From assembly GCF_001028175.1 (NCBI RefSeq), contig NZ_AEJF01000180.1, positions 33,600 through 97,599 on the forward strand: 64,000 nucleotides of DNA. The letters run 5' to 3'. The position numbers were made by a program, and so were the translations under genes. This document shows positions 27,323 to 35,150 of the stretch, in pieces (positions within the stretch are counted from its first letter, which is position 1; each line of letters starts with the position of its first letter). This DNA is from Caballeronia mineralivorans PML1(12). GTDB taxonomy: Bacteria > Pseudomonadota > Gammaproteobacteria > Burkholderiales > Burkholderiaceae. The notes under the pieces are model-generated. The model was not told where the DNA came from. It was given only the letters and a program-made list of their open reading frames with translations, and did no database searches.

Positions 27323-28705
27323 TCAGATGGCGTGCAACAGGGACAGCTCGTCATCCCGCTCGGCATTCGTGCTGATTTCGTAGCAACGCGCTCCGAGGTG
27401 CTCGAACTGCGAGAAGAAATCCGGGAACGAGCAGTTGACGTCGCGATAGCCGTCGAGACGGTTCGGGCGGTGGCTGCGCAGCGAGGCGATGAAGAGAGAC
27501 ATGAAGATGCGGTGGTCGCCCCAACTAGAAAGATCGACGCCGCCCGCATACGCTTTGCCATGGCCGTGGATTTCGAATCCGTCGTACACGCCGTCCTTGA
27601 ACAATCCTTTGATGTCGACCCCCATCTTGCCTAGCTCGCTCACCATCGCCTTTATGCGCGGTGACTTGTGCAGCCGCGTGATCGAGCCGCCGACGACGCG
27701 AAACGTGCCCTTCACATGCGCGCCGATCGCCGCGAGTGTCGGCACGATGTTAGGGAAGTCGCTTGCATTGAATTCGAAGTCACCAGCGAGTTGAGGCTGA
27801 CGGTTGACGAGAGTGAGTTCGTTGCGGGTGTCGTCAAAATGGACCTCGATGCCGAGAGCACGCACGACATCGATGATCGCGCGTTCGCCCTGAAGGCTTT
27901 GGCTGTTCAGGTTCTCTAGCACGAACGTGCCGGGGAAGAGGGCGGCCGCGCCGATCAGGTACGACGACGACGTGTAGTCGCCGCCGATCTGGTATTCGGC
28001 CGGGCGATATTCGCCGGGATGCACGCGGATCAGCGAAAAGTCGTCGTTCGTCTCGACGCGGATGCCGGAACGCTGCAGTGTCGCGATGGTCTGGTGAATG
28101 TAGGAGATCGACAGCAACTCGCCTTCGATTGCGATCTCGACGGGCTGGTCGGCGAGCGGCGCTGCGAACAGCACGGCAGTGATGAACTGCGAGCTGACGT
28201 TACCAGGAATCGTGCAACGGCCGCCGCGCAGACCGCCGCCCCAGTTCACGACAGGCGCCTTGCCGGCCTCGCCGATGCATTCGATCTTCGCGCCCAGTTG
28301 CGTGAGCGCGTCGAACAATGGCTTCATGACCCGCGTGCGCAGGATCGTGTCGCCCGTAATGATCGCGGGCGAGCTGGCGAGGCTCGTGAGCGCCGCAAAC
28401 GTACGGAACACGAGGCCCGACCCGAGCGCGTTGATGACGCGTTGTCCGAGATGCAGTGCGCGGCCAACGCCGCAGATCTCCAGATAGCCGTCGTGCTCGT
28501 CGATGGTCGCGCCGAGTGAGCGGCATGCCTGCTTCATCGCGTTGGTCTCGACGCAGCGCAGATCGTTTCGCACGATCGACGTGCCGTTCGCGAGTGTGGC
28601 GGCGAGGATCGCGCGTTGCGTTTCCGGTTTCGACGACGGAGTTATCGCACGGCCCTGAAGTGATTGGATCGGTTCCACGTGGAGTAGAGCGGGGAGGTCA
28701 TTCAT
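27323..28705 (-). CDS. EPSP-synthase-like enolpyruvyl transferase, probably secondary metabolic
   Basis: 460 residues from ATG 28705 (AGGAAG upstream). It has the two inside-out domains of AroA/MurA enzymes. Recognisable blocks are ITPSSKPETQRAILAATLA (substrate-binding lysine region), ALGSGLVFRTFAALTSL where AroA has the NAGTAMR loop, SSQFITAVLFAAPLA (matching AroA SSQFLTALLMAAPL), GGDYTSSSYLIGAAALFPG (the AroA DWSSASY block) and NIVPTLAAIGAHVKG. It lacks the MurA catalytic loop cysteine. Such enzymes move an enolpyruvyl group from PEP to a hydroxyl. Several invariant AroA residues differ and the housekeeping aroA lies elsewhere in this group, so a pathway-specific acceptor other than shikimate-3-phosphate is likely. 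The enzyme could also be a product-resistant AroA, but the divergence argues against that. Confidence 0.85.
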   Translation of the reverse strand: MNDLPALLHVEPIQSLQGRAITPSSKPETQRAILAATLANGTSIVRNDLRCVETNAMKQACRSLGATIDEHDGYLEICGVGRALHLGQRVINALGSGLVFRTFAALTSLASSPAIITGDTILRTRVMKPLFDALTQLGAKIECIGEAGKAPVVNWGGGLRGGRCTIPGNVSSQFITAVLFAAPLADQPVEIAIEGELLSISYIHQTIATLQRSGIRVETNDDFSLIRVHPGEYRPAEYQIGGDYTSSSYLIGAAALFPGTFVLENLNSQSLQGERAIIDVVRALGIEVHFDDTRNELTLVNRQPQLAGDFEFNASDFPNIVPTLAAIGAHVKGTFRVVGGSITRLHKSPRIKAMVSELGKMGVDIKGLFKDGVYDGFEIHGHGKAYAGGVDLSSWGDHRIFMSLFIASLRSHRPNRLDGYRDVNCSFPDFFSQFEHLGARCYEISTNAERDDELSLLHAI

Positions 28706-28796
28706 GTGAGTCGCTTCCTGTGTAAGCACATGCTCAATGTGAAGTCGAGTGAGCTGCGATGGGGTACGACGGCGGCCGCGAATGTCGTCGGGAGCT

Positions 28797-29867
28797 TCAA
28801 GCGGCAAGCTTCTGAAGATGCCGGGAATGGGTGGACAGCGCGTCAACAAGCTTGTCCGCGCCGAACTGGATTACGTCGGTGGCGGGGAGCCCCGTTTCCT
28901 GCTCGACCTGCTCAATGACTCGCGCTGCCTGGTCACGCCCGAGCGCGCCGCAATGGACACTGACGCCGACCACTTTTGCGGGACGCAGGAATGAGCCCAG
29001 TTGCTCGTACAGCGCGACGAGTTCGTTGAGCGGGCGCAATGGCGCATTGGGCCAGCCCTTGTGATGCTTGTGATGCGCCTCGTGGCACAGCACAAGCGCC
29101 TGCGGCATCGCGCCGTGCAACAGGCCGAGCGTGACGCCGCTGTAGGCCGGGTGTGTGATCGAACCCTGGCCTTCGACCACAATCCAGTCATGGCTTTTCG
29201 CTGCGTCGAACACCAGCGACTCCGTGACGCCTGCGACGAAATCGGCGGGCACTGCATCGATCGCGACGCCTGCGCCGCTGATGTAGATCCCGCTTTGCCC
29301 GGTCGCGATGAAGCCCGCGTTGAAGCCGCGGCGTTTCGCGGCTTCGGTGATTTCGATTGCAGTAGTTTTTTTACCGACCCGGCAGTCACTGCCGATCGTG
29401 TGCACGATGAAATTACCGAGGTTGCCGATTGTTGCCCGGCTCGTCGCCAGCGCTTCGGGTGGCTCCTTGGTGTCCCAGATGCGGGCGCCCGACGCTGCTG
29501 CGAGCGCGCGGAACTCAGGGTCGGTCGCGATCCGGAAATGCAAGCCGCTCACGACGTCGAGCCCCTGCCGGAGTGCGAGGGCGATCTGTACGCGCCACGA
29601 GTCGGGTAGTTCGTTAGAGAATAACCCGACGCCGATCAGAAGCATCTCAGGTTTCAGCGATAGCGCAGATTCGAGCGAATCGAGCACCGGAATGCCGCGT
29701 CCGTAGCCGAGAATGTCACCGACATCCTGGCCGACGAGGCGGCTGTCGATGACCGCTATGCAATCGCTGTGGCGATAGCGCAGATAGGAGGTTGCAACTT
29801 TGCTGGTCACGGGGCCGAAGCAGCCTTCGGCGAATACCGCGATCCGTTTGTCTCTCAGGTTCAACAT
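28797..29867 (-). CDS. DUF1611-family P-loop protein, first gene of the operon
   Basis: 356 residues from ATG 29867; AAAGGAG lies eight bases upstream, favouring it over ATG 29897. The N-terminal lobe is Rossmann-like (RIAVFAEGCFGPVTSKVATS). The C-terminal lobe has a P-loop variant (IGSDCRVGKKTTAIEITEAA, about 173-192), GFIATGQSG, a Walker-B-like WIVVEGQGSITHP and a histidine-rich CHEAHHKHHKG motif that may bind metal. DUF1611 proteins are associated with D-amino acid and N-acyl-amino acid metabolism; one characterised member modifies the nitrogen of D-glutamate. In this position it may modify, or load, an amino-acid nitrogen for the later ligases. That role is inferred. Confidence 0.82.
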   Translation of the reverse strand: MLNLRDKRIAVFAEGCFGPVTSKVATSYLRYRHSDCIAVIDSRLVGQDVGDILGYGRGIPVLDSLESALSLKPEMLLIGVGLFSNELPDSWRVQIALALRQGLDVVSGLHFRIATDPEFRALAAASGARIWDTKEPPEALATSRATIGNLGNFIVHTIGSDCRVGKKTTAIEITEAAKRRGFNAGFIATGQSGIYISGAGVAIDAVPADFVAGVTESLVFDAAKSHDWIVVEGQGSITHPAYSGVTLGLLHGAMPQALVLCHEAHHKHHKGWPNAPLRPLNELVALYEQLGSFLRPAKVVGVSVHCGALGRDQAARVIEQVEQETGLPATDVIQFGADKLVDALSTHSRHLQKLAA

Positions 29868-30242
29868 CAGCGTAGCTCCTTTTTCTTCGATGTACATTCC
29901 AGGCCGGCCGCCGGGCCGCCGGTGACGTGTCCGACGACAAATCGTTGCGGCAGGACCCGTGCGCCGTGAGGGTTCTTCCCAGGCAGTGAAGGCATTGAGG
30001 CTCGTGTGCACGTATCCGTATTTGGATGAACCGTGAGAAGCAATGTAGGTGACGCGTGGACATAACGGAGCGCAGGTCAGATTAAATTGCGTTGCGTAAA
30101 AGCGAGCGTCGGATAAATTAACTAGCTGCCGGTTAGAGTTTCTTTGCGGCTCGCGGATGTCCTTGCCCGAAGCGAGTGCGTCGCCCTAAGCTGAGTTCGG
30201 ATTTGGCAACCGGTCGAATTTGGCAACCACAAGGGGCGAGCA
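29868..30242. promoter_or_regulatory. Bidirectional promoter region between the nine-gene operon and the monooxygenase gene
   Basis: 375 bases between divergent starts. An 11-base direct repeat, ATTTGGCAACC, occurs at 30201-30211 and 30218-30228 (17-base period), just before the monooxygenase ATG at 30243; it may be a regulator site. AT-richer DNA around 30080-30125 (GATTAAATTGCG; GGATAAATTAACTAGC) may hold promoters. No known operator was recognised. Confidence 0.5.
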
Positions 30243-31328
30243 ATGCAACCACTCAAGATTCATTGGTGTGCGCCGCGAGGGGCGGGCAATACGAAGGCGT
30301 CCGAGAAGGATCTTGCGAGCGAGCTTGACCTCGACGGGCTGGTCGATTTCGCGCAGGAAGCGGAAGACATGCAGATCGACACCCTGCTGATGGGTATCGG
30401 ATTTCACTTGCCAGAGCCGTTGCCGCTTATCGGTGCGCTGGTGCGCGAGACGCGCCGCTTGTCGTTCATGCTCGCGTACCGGCCGGGGTTATTGCCGCCC
30501 ACGCTGTTCGCGCAGGCGGTCAACACGATTTCATGGATGTCGGACAAACGGATCTCGCTGAACATCGTGGCCGGGATCTCGCCCGAGGAACAGGCGTATT
30601 ACGGTGATTACCTGCAGCACGACGAACGCTATCGGCGCACGGCCGAGTATCTGTCGGTGCTGCACCGTTTCTGGCGCGGAGAGGCGCCGCTTACGCACGG
30701 AGGCGACTATTACCGCTTCACCGGGGCGAAACTCGGCTTGCCGTTTAAGGACGGCGGGCGGCCGCGCATCTATCTGAGCGGCGCGTCGGATCTCGCGCAG
30801 CAGATCGCCATCGAATGGGGCGATTGCTGGTTGCGCTACGGCGATACGCCGTCGGGCATCGCGCAGGCGAGTCAGGCAGTGTTGCGCGCCGGGCGCAGCG
30901 TTGGTGTCCGCATGCACGTGCTGGCCCGCGACACCCGCGACGAGGCACTGGCTGAACTCGAAGCGATGATGACCAACTCCGACGAAGAGCATCGCAAAAA
31001 CGTGCAAGCGTTCGTCAAGACCTGCGATTCGGAAGCAGTGAGGAAGTCGTTCGAGCTGGCTGAGAGCGCGTCGAATGACTGGCTGTCACCCATGCTGTGG
31101 ACCGGCGCGGTGGCGTACCGGGGTGGCCCGGCTCTGTGCGTGGTCGGCAGCTACGACGAAGTCGCCCGCTATCTGCTCGAGTACAAGCGCGCAGGCGTCA
31201 GCGAGTTCATCCTGTCCGGCTGGCCGACCCGCGGCGAGATGCGGCGCTTCTGCCATCACGTCCTACCGCTGATCCGCAAGCTCGAGGCCGAGGAAGGCCG
31301 GCAGGAGGAGGTGGCTCTTGTCGTCTGA
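30243..31328 (+). CDS. Luciferase-like (SsuD-type) FMN-dependent monooxygenase
   Basis: 361 residues of TIM-barrel bacterial-luciferase type, near the length and motif order of SsuD alkanesulfonate monooxygenase: MGIGFHLPEPLPLIGALVRE, SFMLAYRPGLLPPTLFAQ, RISLNIVAGISPEEQAYYGD, then HDERYRRTAEYLSVLHRFW. These enzymes use reduced FMN and O2 to oxygenate substrates such as sulfonates, amines or carbonyls. It needs a reductase partner, and one is encoded at the far end of the divergent operon (21006-21596). GGGGCGAG precedes the ATG. The substrate may be a pathway intermediate rather than a sulfonate, since no sulfonate ABC transporter is present. Confidence 0.92.
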   Translation: MQPLKIHWCAPRGAGNTKASEKDLASELDLDGLVDFAQEAEDMQIDTLLMGIGFHLPEPLPLIGALVRETRRLSFMLAYRPGLLPPTLFAQAVNTISWMSDKRISLNIVAGISPEEQAYYGDYLQHDERYRRTAEYLSVLHRFWRGEAPLTHGGDYYRFTGAKLGLPFKDGGRPRIYLSGASDLAQQIAIEWGDCWLRYGDTPSGIAQASQAVLRAGRSVGVRMHVLARDTRDEALAELEAMMTNSDEEHRKNVQAFVKTCDSEAVRKSFELAESASNDWLSPMLWTGAVAYRGGPALCVVGSYDEVARYLLEYKRAGVSEFILSGWPTRGEMRRFCHHVLPLIRKLEAEEGRQEEVALVV

Positions 31329-31366
31329 CCCCACGGTCGTGTAACGAGAACGAACGGGACGGCCGG

Positions 31367-31951
31367 TCAAGACCTGTGCGACGTGAGATCGAGCGCAGCA
31401 TGACCAACCGCTTTCGCGATCCGGTCCGAAAGTTGCGGATCTGGAACCGCGCGGGCCAGTGTGACACCGCCCGCCAGAAGCGCGAGCATTGCGATAGCCG
31501 CATCGGTGCGTTCGTTTGGTGTGCCCTCGGGCAAGCCACTGGCCACTTCGGCGATGACGCGTTGTAACTCGCGTTCATAGGTGCTGCGGATGTCCTGGTC
31601 GGCGCGGACGATTTCCGGCGAGAGGCTTGGCAATGCGCACGCTTGCCCGAGGTCACAGGTGCGCTTGGGGCCGAGGTAGAGCTCGACGAACCGTTTGATC
31701 CACCGTTTGCCGTGCTTCGTCTTCAGGTCGGCGATACCCAGGCGAAGTTGCTCCAGACCAAGCTGTACGACAGTTTGAAAGGCTTCCCCCTTCGATTTGA
31801 AGTGTCCGTAAAACGCGCCATTCGTGACGCCGGCCGCTTCGGCCAAGCCGTCAATCCCGGAGCCGTCGTAGCCCTCACGGCGGAAGATTCGTGCAGCTGC
31901 GTCGAGAATACGCGCGCGGGTTTCCTGCTTGTGTTCGGCTGTGTAACGCAT
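31367..31951 (-). CDS. TetR-family transcriptional repressor
   Basis: 194 residues. The N-terminal helix-turn-helix reads RARILDAAARIFRREGYDG then GIDGLAEAAGVTNGAFYGHF (about residues 12-53), the standard TetR pattern. The C-terminal ligand-binding region is alpha-helical and variable (CDLGQACALPSLSPEIV). Genes arranged divergently or nearby suggest that it controls the lipocalin/MFS/methyltransferase genes or the monooxygenase. The gene converges with the monooxygenase, 38 bases away. An imperfect inverted repeat lies 33 bases before its start and could be the operator. Confidence 0.92.
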   Translation of the reverse strand: MRYTAEHKQETRARILDAAARIFRREGYDGSGIDGLAEAAGVTNGAFYGHFKSKGEAFQTVVQLGLEQLRLGIADLKTKHGKRWIKRFVELYLGPKRTCDLGQACALPSLSPEIVRADQDIRSTYERELQRVIAEVASGLPEGTPNERTDAAIAMLALLAGGVTLARAVPDPQLSDRIAKAVGHAALDLTSHRS

Positions 31952-31983
31952 TCGTCATCCTCTTGCGCAACAAGTGCGCGTAA

Positions 31984-32008
31984 CGACCGCTTGATAAGAG
32001 AGTGGTCG
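31984..32008. promoter_or_regulatory. Candidate TetR operator (imperfect inverted repeat)
   Basis: CGACCGCT (31984-31991), nine-base spacer, AGTGGTCG (32001-32008) form a 25-base inverted repeat with one mismatch pair. A second pair, TCATAA (32016-32021) and TTATGA (32037-32042), lies next to it. Both precede the TetR start codon, where autoregulatory operators normally sit. Confidence 0.45.
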
Positions 32009-32317
32009 ACGTATATCATAAAGAGCAGTCGGTATCTTATGACCGTATTGCGCACGTGGGAAGCCGGTCGAAATTGCCCCCTGTGCAGGATCCTCGTCGA
32101 ACTTGAAGGAGGTGGCTGAATGGGTGAGGTGACTGATAGATCGCGATCTACTGAAAGCATTTTGCCCGGTGAAGGGCTGCTCCGGTCATGTGGTCGGGGT
32201 TTGGCGTCGTCGGAACGAGTCACTAAAGGATCGCAAGCAAGTCATTGCGGACTACCCAGGAAACGGTCGCCAAAGGCGGGAACAAGGAACGCGGGCAGGC
32301 GCGACAACGCGGGCGGA

Positions 32318-32839
32318 ATGATGCGAGGCACTGGTCGCGTGGTTCCGGTACTGGCAACGGTAGTTTGGGCGCTGCTGTCGGGAAGTTCAGCGTGCGCGGC
32401 CGGCGCACAGACGCTGTCACTGCGAGGGACTTGGGTCATGACGGCGGCCTACGAGGTGACAGCAAACGGAACACGCACGATGAATTTCGGTGAGCATCCC
32501 GAAGGATTGCTGATGGTGGACCAGGAAGGCCGTTATTCGTTGCAGATCTTTCGGCCTAATCGTCCGAAATTCGCGTCGGGTGATAAGACCCGCGGTACCC
32601 CCGGCGAGTACCGGGAAGCCGTGCTGGGCTCAAGTACGCATACAGGGAATGTCGTGATTGATCCGGTTCGCAACAAACTAATCTTCAGGATCGACACCGC
32701 GTCATACCCAAACTGGGAGGGCGATGAACAGGTCCGCGATTATACGTACAAGGACAACATCCTGACCTATTCGGTGCCGGCGAGCGCGTCCGGCAACGGA
32801 ACGGTTGCTTATTCAGTCTGGCGACATATGCCTGAGTAG
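32318..32839 (+). CDS. Exported lipocalin-like protein
   Basis: 173 residues from ATG 32318. A signal peptide is clear (VVPVLATVVWALLSGSSACAAGA, written here only in part as VWALLSGSSACAAGA), so it is probably periplasmic or outer-membrane-facing. The mature part starts with LRGTWVMTAAYEV and contains GEHPEGLLMVDQEGRYSLQI, the core of a lipocalin-like beta-barrel domain. Such barrels bind small hydrophobic molecules. The function is unknown. It lies between the TetR repressor and the MFS transporter in the same direction as the transporter (61 bases away), so it may bind or detoxify the compound the cluster makes. The ribosome site is weak. Confidence 0.7.
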   Translation: MMRGTGRVVPVLATVVWALLSGSSACAAGAQTLSLRGTWVMTAAYEVTANGTRTMNFGEHPEGLLMVDQEGRYSLQIFRPNRPKFASGDKTRGTPGEYREAVLGSSTHTGNVVIDPVRNKLIFRIDTASYPNWEGDEQVRDYTYKDNILTYSVPASASGNGTVAYSVWRHMPE

Positions 32840-32900
32840 GGTTGCAGTGTCGCAGTGAGGCTTCCTGGCCCGGTTCCATGCTAGAGCAAAGGAGAGGTAA

Positions 32901-34223
32901 GTGACAGAGGCGAATTCACCGAAGCGGTTGAACGAAGATGCAGAAGCTCGTGCGACCCGCGGTCGGTTGCGTAGTTTCGGTGGCGGGCTGACGTTCGGTC
33001 TGTTGGCCGAGCAGACCGTGCTGTTCGCCGTGCCGCTGCTGATCTATCAGCATTCTGGCAGCGTGACGTACTCTGGTGCGGCGTTTGCACTCGAATGGAT
33101 TCCAGCACTGCTCATGTATCCGTTTGCCGGGCTGATGGCCGATCTGCTCGGCGGTCGATTCCTTTTCATAAATGCCAATCTGGCGCGAGCTGCCTGTCTG
33201 CTGATCACATTTGCTGTCTGCTGGATGCTGCCGTCGCTGACGGTGCCAGCGCTAATGATCAATGGTGCGCTGCTATCGATCCTGATGGCGCCGATCCGGA
33301 TGGCGGTCGAGAAGACCGTGCCGGCGATGGCGTCCGGCAATCAGCTGTCGCGCACGCAGGCGCTTGTGCAGAACATCGAACTGCTCGCGATGGCGGCCGG
33401 TCCCGGTATTGCGGCGGGGCTCGCGTATCTCGTCGGTAAATTGCCGTTGCTGGCCATTGCCGCTACCGCCTTTATAGCGGCAGCCATATGCTGGAAGCCG
33501 TTTTCCGTGGGTCCGCAGCGAGCGGCAGTGGACTCGAAACGAGTCGGTCGTGATTTGCTACTCGGCTGGAAGCTGCTGCTGCACAATCGCCCTGTCATCC
33601 GGCTTGCTGTGATGAATTTCTCTATCAACATCGGCTACGCGGTCGCACTGAGTGCGAACGCCTATCTCATTACCGGACGGTTCGGCGCGTCGGACGCTGT
33701 GTTTGGTTTGATGAACGCGTGTGCTGGAGCACTGGGGCTCGTCAATTTGCTGCTGATGCCGTGGCTGCTGTCGAAGTGGTCGATCAATCGCGTCGGCGTG
33801 ACCGGATTTGGATTACTTTGCGCGGCTCTCCTGTGCATGGGGTTGGCGAACAACGTCTGGGTCTACGTCTTTGCTTTCCTCGTCTTCATGGCGGGGGATG
33901 CGATCTACAACGTGTTTAACCGGACGCAGCGCGTTAGGGCAATCGAGTCCGAGCATCTGGGCAAGGTGATCGGTCCGTTCTATCTGATCAACAGTCTGTC
34001 GCTGCCGATAGGCGGCATCATTACCGCAGGTTTTGGAAAGAGTAGTGGCATCCAGCCGATCTTGCTGTGTGTTGCTGTGCTGCTGAGCGTCGCTGGCAGC
34101 GCACTGCTGTGGGAGACCATCCGTCAATTCCGCGAGCGTTTCGAAGCCGACGCGTTGCGGCTGCAAGCCACCGCGGCCGACAATGTCGCAGATCCAGCGT
34201 TCGCCGTGGATCGGTCTTCCTAG
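32901..34223 (+). CDS. MFS exporter-type transporter
   Basis: 440 residues from GTG 32901, supported by AAAGGAGAGG just upstream. About twelve transmembrane segments. Motif A is degenerate (GLMADLLGGRFLF). The protein resembles MFS exporters that expel small natural products such as siderophores, with a hydrophilic N-terminus (about 20 residues). It is followed after 117 bases by a methyltransferase gene and preceded by the lipocalin-like gene and TetR regulator. This is a typical resistance/export module for the biosynthetic operon. Export of the product is inference. Confidence 0.85.
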   Translation: MTEANSPKRLNEDAEARATRGRLRSFGGGLTFGLLAEQTVLFAVPLLIYQHSGSVTYSGAAFALEWIPALLMYPFAGLMADLLGGRFLFINANLARAACLLITFAVCWMLPSLTVPALMINGALLSILMAPIRMAVEKTVPAMASGNQLSRTQALVQNIELLAMAAGPGIAAGLAYLVGKLPLLAIAATAFIAAAICWKPFSVGPQRAAVDSKRVGRDLLLGWKLLLHNRPVIRLAVMNFSINIGYAVALSANAYLITGRFGASDAVFGLMNACAGALGLVNLLLMPWLLSKWSINRVGVTGFGLLCAALLCMGLANNVWVYVFAFLVFMAGDAIYNVFNRTQRVRAIESEHLGKVIGPFYLINSLSLPIGGIITAGFGKSSGIQPILLCVAVLLSVAGSALLWETIRQFRERFEADALRLQATAADNVADPAFAVDRSS

Positions 34224-34340
34224 CAGTGGCGGGTGCGATCTACCGCTTTCCGTATCTCGCCGATCAACCGTTTCACCACAATCATTCGCAGTCCGTTGTG
34301 ACTACACTGCTGTTCAATTTCCTGATATGAAAGAGGACCA

Positions 34341-35150
34341 ATGATGAGCGAGTATGGTTTGCTTCAAGATACGGAAGATCTGGCGCAGCACTACGAAGCG
34401 GTCAATGCCGACCGACAGTTTCGAGCGGGCCTTTCGCTCATCGACGACTATCTGAAGATTCGCGAAGGCGAGGACGTGCTTGACGTCGGAACCGGCACGG
34501 GTCAACTGGCAGAATATGTTGCCAGTCGCGTCGGACCGAAAGGACGGGTGTTCGGTATCGATCCGCTGCCGCTGCGCATCGAGTTTGCAGCAAAGAAGGC
34601 GAGGCCGAATCTGCATTTTGCGGTCGGTGACGCATACGACCTCGGCCTGTTTGCCGACGCGACTTTTGACGTTGTGTATCTGAACGCAGTACTGCACTGG
34701 CTGAACGAAAAACGTCAGCCACTGCGCGAGTTCGCGAGAGTACTTAAACCTGGTGGGCGAATCGGGATCATGGCAGGCGCCAAAGGCCAGGGCGGTGAAC
34801 TGGGTGAGATCAGGAAGCGTGTGCTGTCGCGTGAACCATTCAACGGTTACCCGGAGACAACCGGTCAACCGCATCCCGTCACGGCCGACGAGCTGACCGA
34901 TTTGCTGCGCGAAACAGGTTTTGTTGTCGATACAATCGACGTGCTACCGAACCAACAGATGTTCGCTACGCCACAGGCTCTGATTGACTATATCGAAGCG
35001 AGTTCATTTGGCAATTTCCTAGGTCACCTGCCTTTTGATCTGAAAGAACGTGCTTCGCGGGAGATCTCGATTGAGTTGGCCCGGCTCGCGACATCCGAAG
35101 GCGTGGCACAGGGCGGTGCGCGGCTGTTTGCCTGTGCCACACGATGCTAA
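34341..35150 (+). CDS. SAM-dependent methyltransferase, class I
   Basis: 269 residues from ATG 34341 (AAGAGGA upstream). Motif I is VLDVGTGTGQLAEYVASRVG (about residues 46-65), followed by VFGIDPLPLRIE (acidic ribose-binding residue at the end of strand 2), then FDVVYLNAVLHWL and VLKPGGRIGIMAG. These are the hallmarks of the Rossmann-fold methyltransferases of the UbiE/COQ5 type. The substrate is unknown. It is the last gene of the rightward MFS unit, and may tailor or inactivate the product. It could also be unrelated to the pathway. Confidence 0.87.
   Translation: MMSEYGLLQDTEDLAQHYEAVNADRQFRAGLSLIDDYLKIREGEDVLDVGTGTGQLAEYVASRVGPKGRVFGIDPLPLRIEFAAKKARPNLHFAVGDAYDLGLFADATFDVVYLNAVLHWLNEKRQPLREFARVLKPGGRIGIMAGAKGQGGELGEIRKRVLSREPFNGYPETTGQPHPVTADELTDLLRETGFVVDTIDVLPNQQMFATPQALIDYIEASSFGNFLGHLPFDLKERASREISIELARLATSEGVAQGGARLFACATRC

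Noticed and set aside
21006..35150. Assignment of the cluster to nikkomycin/polyoxin-type nucleoside biosynthesis
   Set aside because: An enolpyruvyl transferase, aminotransferase, 2-oxoglutarate oxygenase and ATP-grasp ligase occur there too, but the radical SAM cyclase and phosphatase of that pathway are absent and the transferase looks AroA-like.
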